Shown: one piece after another, positions 25,431 to 33,992 of the stretch
Layout of the letters: each line of letters starts with the position of its first letter
Position numbering within the stretch: the stretch's first letter is position 1
From: an uncultured Prevotellaceae bacterium
GTDB lineage: Bacteria > Bacteroidota > Bacteroidia > Bacteroidales > Bacteroidaceae
DNA: 38,028 nucleotides
Reading direction: 5' to 3'
Assembly: GCA_902785695.1 (NCBI GenBank)
Contig: CACZZQ010000020.1
Location: 1 to 38,028 of the forward strand
The notes under the pieces: generated by a model
What the model saw: the letters and a program-made list of their open reading frames with translations, nothing else
Told to the model about the DNA's origin: nothing
Databases searched by the model: none
Program-made: the position numbers and the translations under genes

Positions 25431-26288
25431 CTAATCTACCATTGCGAGTGAGTGACCCGTAAGCAGCAGGATGATAATAATACTGCCCACGATGATACGA
25501 TAGATACCAAATGCCTTGAATCCGTATTTGGTCAGGAAGGCCACGAACCACTTCATGGCCAACAATGCTACAACGAATGCCACCACGCAACCTAAGATAA
25601 GCATTGTGATGTTATGGGGAGTAGCCCATGAGGCATCTTCTTTCAGCAAATCGAGCAGGTCAAGGAGGGTGGCTCCTGCCATTGTGGGTACGGCCAGGAA
25701 GAATGAAAATTCGGCTGCACGCTTGCGAGTCAGCCCTTGTGTCATACCGCCTACGATGGTTGCCATGGAACGTGAAACTCCGGGAATGACCGAGATGCAC
25801 TGATACAGACCGATATTGAAGGCTCGCTTCTCGTTGAGTTTTGTTTCATCGGTACCCTTGTTGAACAGTTTGTCGCAGAACAACATGAAAATTCCACCTA
25901 CTACGAGCATCACAGCCACCACTTCAACGCTATCTAACAACCAATCCAGTAAACCTGATTTCTTTGCTGCAAGCCCAATGATGACGGCTGGCAGCACGCC
26001 AACGATGAGTAGCCAGTAGAAATGGTATTTATGCTTCAGCTTCTGAAACAAAGAACTGCTTTCGGGTGCAGGCGTGTGGTCGAACTGGAAGAATCGCTTC
26101 CAGTACAGGCATACAACTGAGAGAATGGCACCAAACTGTATGATAAACGTAAAGGCATGAACGAACGGATCACCCTGGGGTACGTTCAGCAGGTTTTGCG
26201 TGATAATCATGTGACCAGTAGATGATACAGGCAAAAACTCCGTAAGTCCTTCAACAACAGCAATGATAATAGTCTCTAACCAATCCAT
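25431..26288 (-). CDS. uppP: Undecaprenyl-diphosphate phosphatase UppP (BacA)
   Basis: A 285-residue polytopic membrane protein that dephosphorylates undecaprenyl pyrophosphate so the lipid carrier can be reused for cell-wall and polysaccharide synthesis. Active-site motifs are VVEGLTEFLPVSSTGH (E13, E17, H26) and GVSRS (R173). About eight hydrophobic segments are seen. It lies 3 bp from both its neighbours, in the conserved ftsX operon. Confidence 0.96.
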   Translation of the reverse strand: MDWLETIIIAVVEGLTEFLPVSSTGHMIITQNLLNVPQGDPFVHAFTFIIQFGAILSVVCLYWKRFFQFDHTPAPESSSLFQKLKHKYHFYWLLIVGVLPAVIIGLAAKKSGLLDWLLDSVEVVAVMLVVGGIFMLFCDKLFNKGTDETKLNEKRAFNIGLYQCISVIPGVSRSMATIVGGMTQGLTRKRAAEFSFFLAVPTMAGATLLDLLDLLKEDASWATPHNITMLILGCVVAFVVALLAMKWFVAFLTKYGFKAFGIYRIIVGSIIIILLLTGHSLAMVD

Positions 26289-26291
26289 GTC

Positions 26292-26513
26292 TTACTTGCT
26301 TTTGTGTACTACGGCGTAAATCATTGAAACAAAACCGAACAAGCACACCAATGGTGCTACTTTGATGCGGCGTGCACTGAAGATGTCGGGGTTGTATGCT
26401 TGTTCTGTAGAACTGCCACCTGCCATCAGAATGAAACCGATGACCACGATAACCATACCTATTGCCAATAGGATGAAATTCATTCGTCCAAAAGCAAAAT
26501 CTTTCTTGTCCAT
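26292..26513 (-). CDS. DUF3098 small membrane protein
   Basis: A 73-residue protein with two membrane helices (about 11-31 and 51-69). The N-terminal DFAFGRMNFILLAIGMVIVVIGFILMAGG is the mark of DUF3098, found almost only in Bacteroidota between ftsX and uppP. Function unknown; the conserved context suggests a link to division or carrier-lipid recycling. Confidence 0.9.
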   Translation of the reverse strand: MDKKDFAFGRMNFILLAIGMVIVVIGFILMAGGSSTEQAYNPDIFSARRIKVAPLVCLFGFVSMIYAVVHKSK

Positions 26514-26522
26514 TTATCTTGT

Positions 26523-26557
26523 TTTTTACTTTTTAATTTTTTACTTTTTAAATTTTA
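26523..26557. repeat. Degenerate heptamer-like repeat at the ftsX 3' end
   Basis: An AT-only tract of TTTTTAC/TTTTTAA units with one 8-base step, between the DUF3098 start and the ftsX stop, partly overlapping the latter. It is the weakest member of the heptamer family seen here; a simple AT tract is also possible. Confidence 0.4.
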
Positions 26558-27426
26558 TACAGTTCCCCTGCCGTCATGCGTAAGAACTTGTTGACAGACA
26601 GAAGCGTGCACAGCGTTGTGATGACGAAACCAAATATGAAAACACCACCGGCAGTGATAGCCAATTCGCGCCAGGTCATGATGTCTTCTATATGCGGCAT
26701 ATAAGGCATTAATACATAAATGATTCCTGAGAGTAATGCGCATGTCAGCAATGCGGATACGAATCCTAAAACCACTGCGCGTTTTAGGAATGGACGGCGG
26801 ATGAATCCCCAGGATGCTCCCACCAGTTTCATGGTGTGGATGGTGAACCGTCTGGAATAGATGCTCAGCTGGATGGAATTGCTGATAAGTGTATAGCAAA
26901 TGAAAATAAGCAGAACGGCCAGTGAAAGCAACGCAATGTTTACTGGTTCGAGGAGCCTGTTCATTCCTTCAATCTCATCCTTGGTATAAGCCACATCCAC
27001 CACGCGGCTGTCTTTCCTGAGCTTGTTTGCTATGAGGGATAATGAGTCCGCGTTAGCGTAGTCGGCGTTCATCATAACAGATAGCTCAGCAGAAAAAGGG
27101 TTACACCCTGTGAACTCTGCTGGATTGATGCCCATTTCCGACGTGGCCATCTTTAGTGCGTCTTCGCTGCTGATATAATTCACTTCGCGGGCATAAGCCT
27201 GTTTGCTGATAGCATTGCCAAAGGCTTTTCCGGTCTCTTGTGAAATGGTGTCGCCCAAGATTACGCTTATCTCTACATTTTCGCGCAAGCTTTTCTGCAA
27301 GTTTTGAGTTGTCAATACCGAAAGCATCACTAATCCCAATAGTGTGAGCACCATTGTTGTGCTGATGCAAAGGGTAAACATTTGTAGCCCGTGTCTGCGC
27401 TTCTCCAGATTTCTGCTCTTTCTCAT
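26548..27426 (-). CDS. ftsX: Cell division protein FtsX
   Basis: A 292-residue membrane protein that with the ATPase FtsE activates peptidoglycan hydrolases at the septum. It has a first helix at about 20-41, an extracytoplasmic domain (about 42-165) with the ISSEDALKMA segment typical of FtsX, and three C-terminal helices. After helix 2, the short FtsE-contact loop IYSRRFTIHTMKLVGASWGFIRRPF is present. FtsE is not in this window. It is the first gene of the ftsX-DUF3098-uppP-truB-queA-folK operon, and has a good promoter. Confidence 0.95.
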   Translation of the reverse strand: MRKSRNLEKRRHGLQMFTLCISTTMVLTLLGLVMLSVLTTQNLQKSLRENVEISVILGDTISQETGKAFGNAISKQAYAREVNYISSEDALKMATSEMGINPAEFTGCNPFSAELSVMMNADYANADSLSLIANKLRKDSRVVDVAYTKDEIEGMNRLLEPVNIALLSLAVLLIFICYTLISNSIQLSIYSRRFTIHTMKLVGASWGFIRRPFLKRAVVLGFVSALLTCALLSGIIYVLMPYMPHIEDIMTWRELAITAGGVFIFGFVITTLCTLLSVNKFLRMTAGELYKI

Positions 27427-27468
27427 TTGTGATAGAGCCTATAAAGGCATTTTCGTAAAATAATTTTG

Positions 27469-27499
27469 CAAAGGTACTATAAAATGGGGTAATGGCAAA
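27469..27499 (-). promoter_or_regulatory. Promoter of the ftsX operon
   Basis: On the minus strand, TACCTTTG (27476-27469) forms the -7 box and TTTG (27499-27496) lies 19 bp upstream. The leader to the ftsX ATG is 42 bp. Confidence 0.75.
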
Positions 27500-27581
27500 A
27501 CCTTTTAAGAATTATTTGCACAATGATTTTGATGTGTATTAGTTTTTTGGGCTTCTGATAAAATAATTTTGGTTTATGTAG

Positions 27582-27610
27582 TTGTAATTCGTATTTCTTT
27601 TGTAACTTTG
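27582..27610 (+). promoter_or_regulatory. Promoter of purH and the mre operon
   Basis: TAACTTTG at 27603-27610 matches TAnnTTTG, with TTG at 27582-27584, 18 bp upstream. It is the only clear promoter before the purH-mreB-rodA run. Confidence 0.7.
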
Positions 27611-27642
27611 CACCCTCAAAAAATGTTTTTATTAAAATAGGT

Positions 27643-28239
27643 ATGGCTGAAGTTAAAAAGATTAAGACTGCGTTGATTTCCGTGTTCCATAAGGATGGAC
27701 TGGATGAGTTGTTGAAAAAGTTGAATGAAGAGGGCGTGAAATTCCTCTCTACTGGTGGTACGCAGAAGTTCATTGAAGAGCAGGGCTACGAATGTCAGAA
27801 GGTTGAGGACGTGACAACGTATCCTTCTATACTTGGAGGTCGTGTTAAGACCTTGCATCCAAAAGTGTTTGGTGGCATTCTTGGTCGTCGTGACAATGAG
27901 GGTGACCGCGAGCAGATGGCAAAATACGAGATTCCTGAGATAGACCTTGTCATCGTAGACCTTTATCCCTTTGAGCAGACGGTGGCCAGCGGTGCAGGCG
28001 AGGCAGATATCATAGAGAAGATTGATATTGGCGGTATATCCTTGATTCGTGCTGGAGCAAAGAACTTCAAGGATGTGGTCATCGTACCTTCAAAGGCAGA
28101 GTATAGTGTCCTTCTGGATATCCTGAACAAGAAAGGTGCCCAGACGGATATCGAGGATCGTAAGATGTTTGCTGCCCGTGCCTTTGGTGTCAGCAGTCAT
28201 TATGACACGGCTATTCATAGTTGGTTTATTAATCAGTAA
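27643..28239 (+). CDS. purH: Stand-alone IMP cyclohydrolase (PurH N-terminal domain)
   Basis: A 198-residue protein matching only the MGS-like IMP cyclohydrolase half of PurH, the last step of IMP synthesis (FAICAR to IMP). Marks: ISVFHKDGLDELLKKL, STGGT, GGRVKTLHPKVFGGILGRR and the closing HYDTAI. The usual 500-residue bifunctional PurH continues with an AICAR transformylase domain; here a normal stop follows at the domain border and the downstream DNA shows no remnant of it. It is therefore a split enzyme, not a decayed gene, and the transformylase should be encoded elsewhere. mreB follows 43 bp later. Confidence 0.93.
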   Translation: MAEVKKIKTALISVFHKDGLDELLKKLNEEGVKFLSTGGTQKFIEEQGYECQKVEDVTTYPSILGGRVKTLHPKVFGGILGRRDNEGDREQMAKYEIPEIDLVIVDLYPFEQTVASGAGEADIIEKIDIGGISLIRAGAKNFKDVVIVPSKAEYSVLLDILNKKGAQTDIEDRKMFAARAFGVSSHYDTAIHSWFINQ

Positions 28240-28245
28240 AAGGCG

Positions 28246-28280
28246 AAATAGTAAATAGTAAATTGTCCAATAGTAAATTT
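28246..28280. repeat. Heptamer array between purH and mreB
   Basis: Units AAATAGT, AAATAGT, AAATTGT, then a one-base slip and CAATAGT with an AAATTT tail, ending 2 bp before the mreB ATG. Confidence 0.6.
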
Positions 28281-28282
28281 GA

Positions 28283-29305
28283 ATGGGATTTTTTAGTTTT
28301 AGACAAGAATTGGCCATGGACTTGGGTACGGCCAACACAATCATAATCAGTGATGACAAGATTGTGGTGGATGAGCCGTCGGTCGTGGCATTAGACCGTC
28401 GAACCGACAAGATGATAGCTGTCGGTCAGATGGCAAAGATGATGTATGAAAAGACGCACGACAATATCCGAACCATTCGTCCGCTGCGTGACGGCGTGAT
28501 TGCCGACTTCTCAGCTTGTGAGCAGATGATGCGTGGCCTGATCAAGATGGTTCATACAGGCCGTCACTTCTTCTCGCCTTCCTTGCGTATGGTGATTGGC
28601 GTGCCAAGTGGTTCTACGGAGGTGGAACTCCGTGCTGTCCGTGACTCTGCCGAACATGCTGATGGACGTGATGTCTATCTGATTTACGAGCCGATGGCAG
28701 CTGCCATTGGTATCGGTATCGATGTGCTGGCTGCTGAAGGCAATATGATTGTTGATATCGGTGGTGGCTCCACGGAGATTGCCGTTATCTCGTTGGGCGG
28801 TATTGTGTCGAATAACTCCATCCGTACTGCTGGCGATGACCTGACAGCTGATATTCAGGAATATATGTCGCGTCAGCATAATGTGAAGGTGTCAGAGCGT
28901 ATGGCCGAGCGTATTAAAATCAACGTAGGTTCGGCATTGACCGACTTGGGTGATGAAGGACCTGAGGATTATGTGGTGCATGGTCCTAACCGTATCACGG
29001 CCCTGCCTATGGAAGTTCCTGTGTGCTATCAGGAAATAGCCCATTGCTTGGATAAGACGATTGCAAAGATTGAGAATGCCGTGCTCTCGGCACTGGAGAA
29101 CACACCTCCTGAGTTGTATGCCGACATTGTGAAGAACGGTATTTATCTGAGTGGCGGTGGTGCTTTGCTGCGTGGTCTTGATAAGCGTCTGGAAGACAAG
29201 ATTAATATTGAGTTCCACGTTCCTGAGGATCCTTTGCATTCTGTGGCAAAGGGTGCCGGCATCGCATTGAAGAATATTGAGCGTTTCACGTTCCTGAAGA
29301 GATAG
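28283..29305 (+). CDS. mreB: Rod-shape-determining actin homologue MreB
   Basis: A 340-residue bacterial actin forming membrane-bound filaments that guide side-wall peptidoglycan synthesis. Phosphate-1 loop DLGTANT near 13-19, phosphate-2 DIGGGSTE near 153-160, adenosine motif SGGGALLRGL near the C-terminus. The N-terminal MGFFSF is amphipathic, as for membrane binding. First of the mreBCD-mrdA-rodA set, all with small gaps or overlaps; mreC starts 1 bp after the stop. Confidence 0.97.
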   Translation: MGFFSFRQELAMDLGTANTIIISDDKIVVDEPSVVALDRRTDKMIAVGQMAKMMYEKTHDNIRTIRPLRDGVIADFSACEQMMRGLIKMVHTGRHFFSPSLRMVIGVPSGSTEVELRAVRDSAEHADGRDVYLIYEPMAAAIGIGIDVLAAEGNMIVDIGGGSTEIAVISLGGIVSNNSIRTAGDDLTADIQEYMSRQHNVKVSERMAERIKINVGSALTDLGDEGPEDYVVHGPNRITALPMEVPVCYQEIAHCLDKTIAKIENAVLSALENTPPELYADIVKNGIYLSGGGALLRGLDKRLEDKINIEFHVPEDPLHSVAKGAGIALKNIERFTFLKR

Positions 29306-29306
29306 A

Positions 29307-30167
29307 ATGCACAACCTGCTGGCATTCTTGGTCAAGTACAACCACTGGCTCGTCTTCCTGTTATTGGAAGTGGTCAGTGGTGTAATGCTGTTTAAATACA
29401 ACAGCTATCAGGGGAGTGCGTGGTTTTCTTCTGCCAATTATGTGGCTGGTACTGTCAGTGAATGGCAGGCCGATATTGAAAAGTATTTCTCTTTGGCATT
29501 GTGTAACGAGCAGCTGACACGTCGTAACGTCTTCTTGGAACAGGAAGTTGGGCGTCTGCGCAGACTTCTCTCAGATGCTCATGTGGACACGACAGACCTT
29601 ATGCGGTCGGAACAGGAATTGTTGAGTCAGTATCAGGTAATTCCTGCTAAGGTTGTGAGCAATTCGGTTAGCAGCTTCAATAACCTGATAACGATAGATA
29701 AAGGAAAGGCCGATGGCGTGGAAACGGATATGGGTGTAGCCTGCGGCAATGGTCTTGTTGGGGTGGTTTATCTTGTCAATGACCATTATTCCGTTGTCAT
29801 ACCCGTACTGAATTATCAGTCGCATATCAGTGTGACGATTCGCAACCGTGGCTATTTCGGCTATCTGACCTGGGATGGCGGTAGCCCTATTGAGGCTTAT
29901 GTGGAGGACGTTCCCCGACATGCTCAATTCAAGAAGGGCGACTGGGTAGAAACCAGTGGCTATTCTTCCATTTTCCCCTCTGGCATCACTGTGGGCAAGA
30001 TCATAGAGATTAACGACTCGGAGGACGGCTTGTCGTATCGGCTGAAGGTTCATTTGTCAACCGACTTTGCCAATCTCCGTGATGTGTGTGTGATAACCGA
30101 GCATGACTTTGCCGAGCGTATGCATCTGCTGGAAGCAGCTAATGATTCACTGGCTAATACAAGATAA
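29307..30167 (+). CDS. mreC: Rod-shape-determining protein MreC
   Basis: A 286-residue protein with one N-terminal membrane helix (about 12-29), a coiled coil (about 60-95, LEQEVGRLRRLLSD) and two beta-barrel domains in the periplasm. MreC links the cytoplasmic MreB filament to PBP2 and RodA. The segment NNLITIDKGKADGVETDMGVACGNGLVG is diagnostic. Start ATG lies 2 bp after the mreB stop; mreD follows 17 bp later. Confidence 0.95.
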   Translation: MHNLLAFLVKYNHWLVFLLLEVVSGVMLFKYNSYQGSAWFSSANYVAGTVSEWQADIEKYFSLALCNEQLTRRNVFLEQEVGRLRRLLSDAHVDTTDLMRSEQELLSQYQVIPAKVVSNSVSSFNNLITIDKGKADGVETDMGVACGNGLVGVVYLVNDHYSVVIPVLNYQSHISVTIRNRGYFGYLTWDGGSPIEAYVEDVPRHAQFKKGDWVETSGYSSIFPSGITVGKIIEINDSEDGLSYRLKVHLSTDFANLRDVCVITEHDFAERMHLLEAANDSLANTR

Positions 30168-30184
30168 TACATAGGGGACAAATT

Positions 30185-30682
30185 ATGATTATGGACGTTT
30201 TAAAACGACTGTTGTTGATATTCCTGTTTGCAATGGCTCATGTATTGGTGCTTCACCGCATCCATGTGTTCCATTTTGCAACGCCGTTGCTCTATGTCTA
30301 TTTCGTCTTGTTGTTTCCGCGCAACTATCCTCGCTGGTCTATGCTGCTATGGTGCTTTCTCATGGGGCTGGTCATCGATATGTTCTCAAACACGCCTGGC
30401 GTGGCATCAGCCTCGATGACCCTTGCCGGAGTATTGCAGCCCGTATTTCTTGCTCTTTTCCTCCCACGTGATGCAGAAGAGAATATGCCTGTGTCGGCTG
30501 CTATGCTTGGCATCGGAAAGTATATAGTATTAGTATTGGCACTTACTTTTATCTTTTGCTTGGTGTATTTTACGTTGGAGTCGTTCAGTTTCTTTGACTG
30601 GGCCTATTGGATAGAGAGTGTTTTTGGCACTACTCTTCTTACGTCTTCTCTGATTCTGGCGTTTGAAGGCTTTAGAAAATAA
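30185..30682 (+). CDS. mreD: Rod-shape-determining protein MreD
   Basis: A 165-residue integral membrane protein with about five helices and the FVLLFPRNYPRWSMLLWCFLMGLVIDMF region typical of Bacteroidota MreD. It acts with MreC in the elongation complex. An internal ATG at 30191 is an alternative start. Confidence 0.92.
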   Translation: MIMDVLKRLLLIFLFAMAHVLVLHRIHVFHFATPLLYVYFVLLFPRNYPRWSMLLWCFLMGLVIDMFSNTPGVASASMTLAGVLQPVFLALFLPRDAEENMPVSAAMLGIGKYIVLVLALTFIFCLVYFTLESFSFFDWAYWIESVFGTTLLTSSLILAFEGFRK

Positions 30683-30691
30683 TCGTTGCGT

Positions 30692-32542
30692 GTGAAAGAT
30701 TACGGGCTGGAGAATAGGCGGTTTGTGATAGGTGGTGTGGCTTTCTTGATTGTCACCATCTATATCATACGTCTTTTTACGCTGCAGCTGATGAGCGATG
30801 ACTATAAGAAGAATGCCGACTCAAATGCTTTCCTCAAAAAGATAGACTATCCTTCACGGGGTGTCATTACCGACCGTCATGGTAAGCTGTTGGTGTATAA
30901 CCAGCCTGCCTATGATATCATGGTGGTGATGAACGAAGCCAAAGACCATCTTGATACACTTGACTTTTGCGGTTTGCTGGGTATCACGAGGAAAGAGTTC
31001 GATGAACGAATGGCTACAATAAAAGACCGTTCAAAGAATCCGGGCTATTCACGCTTTACGCAACAGATGTTCTTGGGACAGTTGTCCGACCGTGATTTCA
31101 GCGTCTTGCAGGAGAAGATGTATCGCTTTCCCGGTTTTTATTTCCAGAAACGCAGTATCCGCCAGTATGAGAATCCGTATGCAGCCCATGTGCTGGGTGA
31201 TGTGGCTGAGGTGTCGCCTGCTGATATTGAAAACGACGATTATTATCAGCCCGGTGATTATATCGGAAAGTTGGGCGTAGAGCGTTCCTACGAGAAATAT
31301 CTGCGGGGGGAGAAGGGCGTAAAGATACTGCTTCGTGATGCACATGGACGTATTCAGGGAAGCTACAAGAACGGTGAACTGGACCGTCCACCAGTGCCAG
31401 GCAAGAATCTGACCCTGGGAATAGATGTGGATCTGCAAGCCTTGGGCGAACGCCTCTTGGAAGGTAAGATAGGCTCTGTTGTCGCTATCGAGCCAGCTAC
31501 GGGCGAAGTGCTGTGTATGGTCAGTTCGCCCAACTACGACCCTCGTATAATGGTAGGGCGTCAGCGTTCCAAGAGTCACCGATTGCTGAGTCAGGACACT
31601 TGGAAGCCTCTGCTCAACCGTTCTATCATGGGACAGTACCCACCTGGCTCTACCTTTAAGACCACCCAAGCCCTCACATTCCTTTCCGAGGGTATCATTA
31701 CGCCTCAGACAGCCTATCCCTGTTATCACGGTTTCGTGTTCAAGGGACTTCGTGTGGGATGTCATGGACATGGTTCGCCCCTGCCACTTGTCCCAGCCAT
31801 TTCCACGTCGTGTAATGGCTATTTCTGTTGGGGCCTTTATCACATGATTGGCAACCGTCAGAAATACAAGACAGTGCAGGAAGCAATGAATACCTGGCGC
31901 GATTATCTGGTGTCAATGGGCTTCGGCTATCAGTTGGGTATCGACCTGCCAGGCGAGAAGCGCGGCCTCATTCCCAATGCACAGTTCTATGACAAGGCCT
32001 ATAAAGGCTCGTGGAACGGACTTACCATTATCTCTATCTCTATCGGACAGGGTGAGGTTAATGCTACGCCGCTGCAGATAGCCAACTTGGGTGCAACGAT
32101 AGCCAATCGCGGCTGGTTTATAACGCCTCATGTGGTGAAAGCCATAGAAGACGAAGAACTTGACACGCTTTATACCAAGCGTCGTTATACGAAAGCCAAG
32201 CGCGCGGCTTACGATTATGTGGTTCAGGGGATGCGCTCTGCGGCTCTTGGTGGTACCTGTCATGAGTTGGCAAAGTATGATTTCGAGGCTTGCGGTAAGA
32301 CGGGAACAGCGCAGAACCGTGGCCACGACCACTCGGTGTTCATGGGGTTTGCTCCGATGAATGATCCGAAGATCGCCGTTGCCGTTTATGTGGAGAATGG
32401 CGGCTGGGGTGCCACTTACGGTGTTCCCATTGGCGGTCTGATTATGGAACAATACCTGAAAGGCGAACTCTCTGAGGCTTCGTTGGCGAAAGCGAAGGAC
32501 ATTCAGGAAAAACGTATCAATTATGGAACATCTGACAGATAG
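30692..32542 (+). CDS. mrdA: Penicillin-binding protein 2 (elongation transpeptidase)
   Basis: A class B PBP, the D,D-transpeptidase partner of RodA for side-wall synthesis. One N-terminal helix, a PBP dimerisation domain with RGVITDRHGKLLVYNQPAYDI, then the transpeptidase domain. Catalytic SxxK is in PPGSTFKTTQAL (Ser near 31649), SxN is STSCNG (near 31806), KTG is in CGKTGTAQ (near 32293). There is no ATG at the 5' end: TTG at 30686 or GTG at 30692 must serve. I chose the GTG, giving MKDYGLENRR, the usual family start. The 3' end overlaps rodA by 20 bp. Confidence 0.95.
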   Translation: MKDYGLENRRFVIGGVAFLIVTIYIIRLFTLQLMSDDYKKNADSNAFLKKIDYPSRGVITDRHGKLLVYNQPAYDIMVVMNEAKDHLDTLDFCGLLGITRKEFDERMATIKDRSKNPGYSRFTQQMFLGQLSDRDFSVLQEKMYRFPGFYFQKRSIRQYENPYAAHVLGDVAEVSPADIENDDYYQPGDYIGKLGVERSYEKYLRGEKGVKILLRDAHGRIQGSYKNGELDRPPVPGKNLTLGIDVDLQALGERLLEGKIGSVVAIEPATGEVLCMVSSPNYDPRIMVGRQRSKSHRLLSQDTWKPLLNRSIMGQYPPGSTFKTTQALTFLSEGIITPQTAYPCYHGFVFKGLRVGCHGHGSPLPLVPAISTSCNGYFCWGLYHMIGNRQKYKTVQEAMNTWRDYLVSMGFGYQLGIDLPGEKRGLIPNAQFYDKAYKGSWNGLTIISISIGQGEVNATPLQIANLGATIANRGWFITPHVVKAIEDEELDTLYTKRRYTKAKRAAYDYVVQGMRSAALGGTCHELAKYDFEACGKTGTAQNRGHDHSVFMGFAPMNDPKIAVAVYVENGGWGATYGVPIGGLIMEQYLKGELSEASLAKAKDIQEKRINYGTSDR

Positions 32543-33992
32543 GAAGCGAGGCGTGATACATTCCATCGACTGGTGGACAATCCTCATCTACGTGGCACTG
32601 CTCACATTTGGTTGGCTCAGTGTCTGCGGAGCCAGCTATGACTATGGCGATACGGAGATTTTCTCCCTGTCGGCCCGTTCGGGTATGCAGATTGTGTGGA
32701 TAGGTACGTCCTTGGTTTTAGCCACAGTCCTGCTATTGCTTGACGACAGTCTCTACGATACGTTTGCCTATGTGATCTTTGGGGTCCTTCTCTTGCTGCT
32801 GTTTGCCACTATCTTCAATCCGCATAGCATCAAAGGTTCCCGTTCGTGGCTCGTCTTGGGACCTTTGCGGTTGCAACCGGCTGAGTTTGCTAAATTTGCC
32901 ACGGCTTTGGCCCTTGCAAAGTATATGGGGCGTTATGGCTATAGTATTGCTAAGACGCATGATTTCCTCTGGACGCTGCTTATCATATTTCTTCCCATGC
33001 TGTTTATTGTCATGCAGCGCGAGACGGGGTCGGCCCTCGTCTATCTGTCGTTTTTCCTGATGCTCTATCGCGAGGGCATGACTGGTAGCGTGCTTTTTAC
33101 GGGTGTGGCTATGGTACTCTATTTCGTGATAGGTATCCGTTTTGCTGAACCTACAATGTGGTATACGCCAACGTCGGTGGGCTATTTCATTGTTTTCCTG
33201 CTCATACAGATTTTCTCGTCTGTGTTGATTGGCGTCTATTGCCAAGACTGGACGAAGGCATTAAGGTGTCTGGCGGTATGCTTAGGCATAACGCTGGTTT
33301 GTCTGCTGTTTTCGTTTTACGTCATACCGTTCGACCTGTTCTGGGTGCAAGTGTCGCTTTGTGTCATGCTGATAGTCTTTTGTCTGTGGCAAGCCATACG
33401 CACGCGTGTACATAATTATTTCTGGATTATGGGCTTTGTGGTTGGCTCGCTGGTGTTCTTTAATTCTACGGACTATGCTTTGAATCATGTGCTGGAGAAA
33501 CATCAGCGTACGCGAATCTATGTGCTTCTGGGCATGGAGGAGGACCTGCGTGGTGCCGGCTATAATGTGCATCAGAGTGAGATAGCCATCGGCTCCGGCG
33601 GGCTTGAGGGAAAAGGTTTCCTGAATGGCACGCAGACGAAGTTGAAGTATGTGCCCGAGCAAGATACCGACTTTATTTTCTGTACTGTTGGTGAGGAAGA
33701 GGGCTTTATAGGTGCTGCAGGTGTACTGTTGCTGTTCTTGGCATTGATCCTGCGACTTATCCATCTGGCGGAACGTCAACCCACCACCTTTGGCCGTGTC
33801 TATGGCTATTGCGTCTTGTCGGTGTTCCTGTTCCATGTCGCCATCAATGTGGGCATGGTGCTGGGATTGGCACCTGTGATAGGTATTCCCTTGCCATTCT
33901 TCTCCTACGGCGGTTCTTCGCTGTGGGGCTTTACGCTTCTGCTTTTTATCTTCTTGCGTATAGACGCAGGGCGTTATGCGCTGTTGGATTAG
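32523..33992 (+). CDS. rodA: Rod-shape peptidoglycan polymerase RodA
   Basis: A 489-residue SEDS-family glycosyltransferase that polymerises lipid II with PBP2. The SEDS signature is complete: WLVLGPLRLQPAEFAKFATALALAKY near the first third, GSGGLEGKGF with NGTQTKLKYVPEQDTDFIF (the conserved catalytic Asp region), and PFFSYGGSSLW near the end. The length is about 120 residues more than E. coli RodA because of additional helices in the middle (about 210-300), usual for this phylum. The start lies inside mrdA. The TAG stop touches the gldH stop with no base between. Confidence 0.95.
   Translation: MEHLTDRKRGVIHSIDWWTILIYVALLTFGWLSVCGASYDYGDTEIFSLSARSGMQIVWIGTSLVLATVLLLLDDSLYDTFAYVIFGVLLLLLFATIFNPHSIKGSRSWLVLGPLRLQPAEFAKFATALALAKYMGRYGYSIAKTHDFLWTLLIIFLPMLFIVMQRETGSALVYLSFFLMLYREGMTGSVLFTGVAMVLYFVIGIRFAEPTMWYTPTSVGYFIVFLLIQIFSSVLIGVYCQDWTKALRCLAVCLGITLVCLLFSFYVIPFDLFWVQVSLCVMLIVFCLWQAIRTRVHNYFWIMGFVVGSLVFFNSTDYALNHVLEKHQRTRIYVLLGMEEDLRGAGYNVHQSEIAIGSGGLEGKGFLNGTQTKLKYVPEQDTDFIFCTVGEEEGFIGAAGVLLLFLALILRLIHLAERQPTTFGRVYGYCVLSVFLFHVAINVGMVLGLAPVIGIPLPFFSYGGSSLWGFTLLLFIFLRIDAGRYALLD

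Noticed and set aside
28090-28282. Possible remnant of the PurH transformylase domain after the purH stop
   Set aside because: Only 43 bp lie between the purH stop and mreB, filled by a heptamer array; no remnant is seen.
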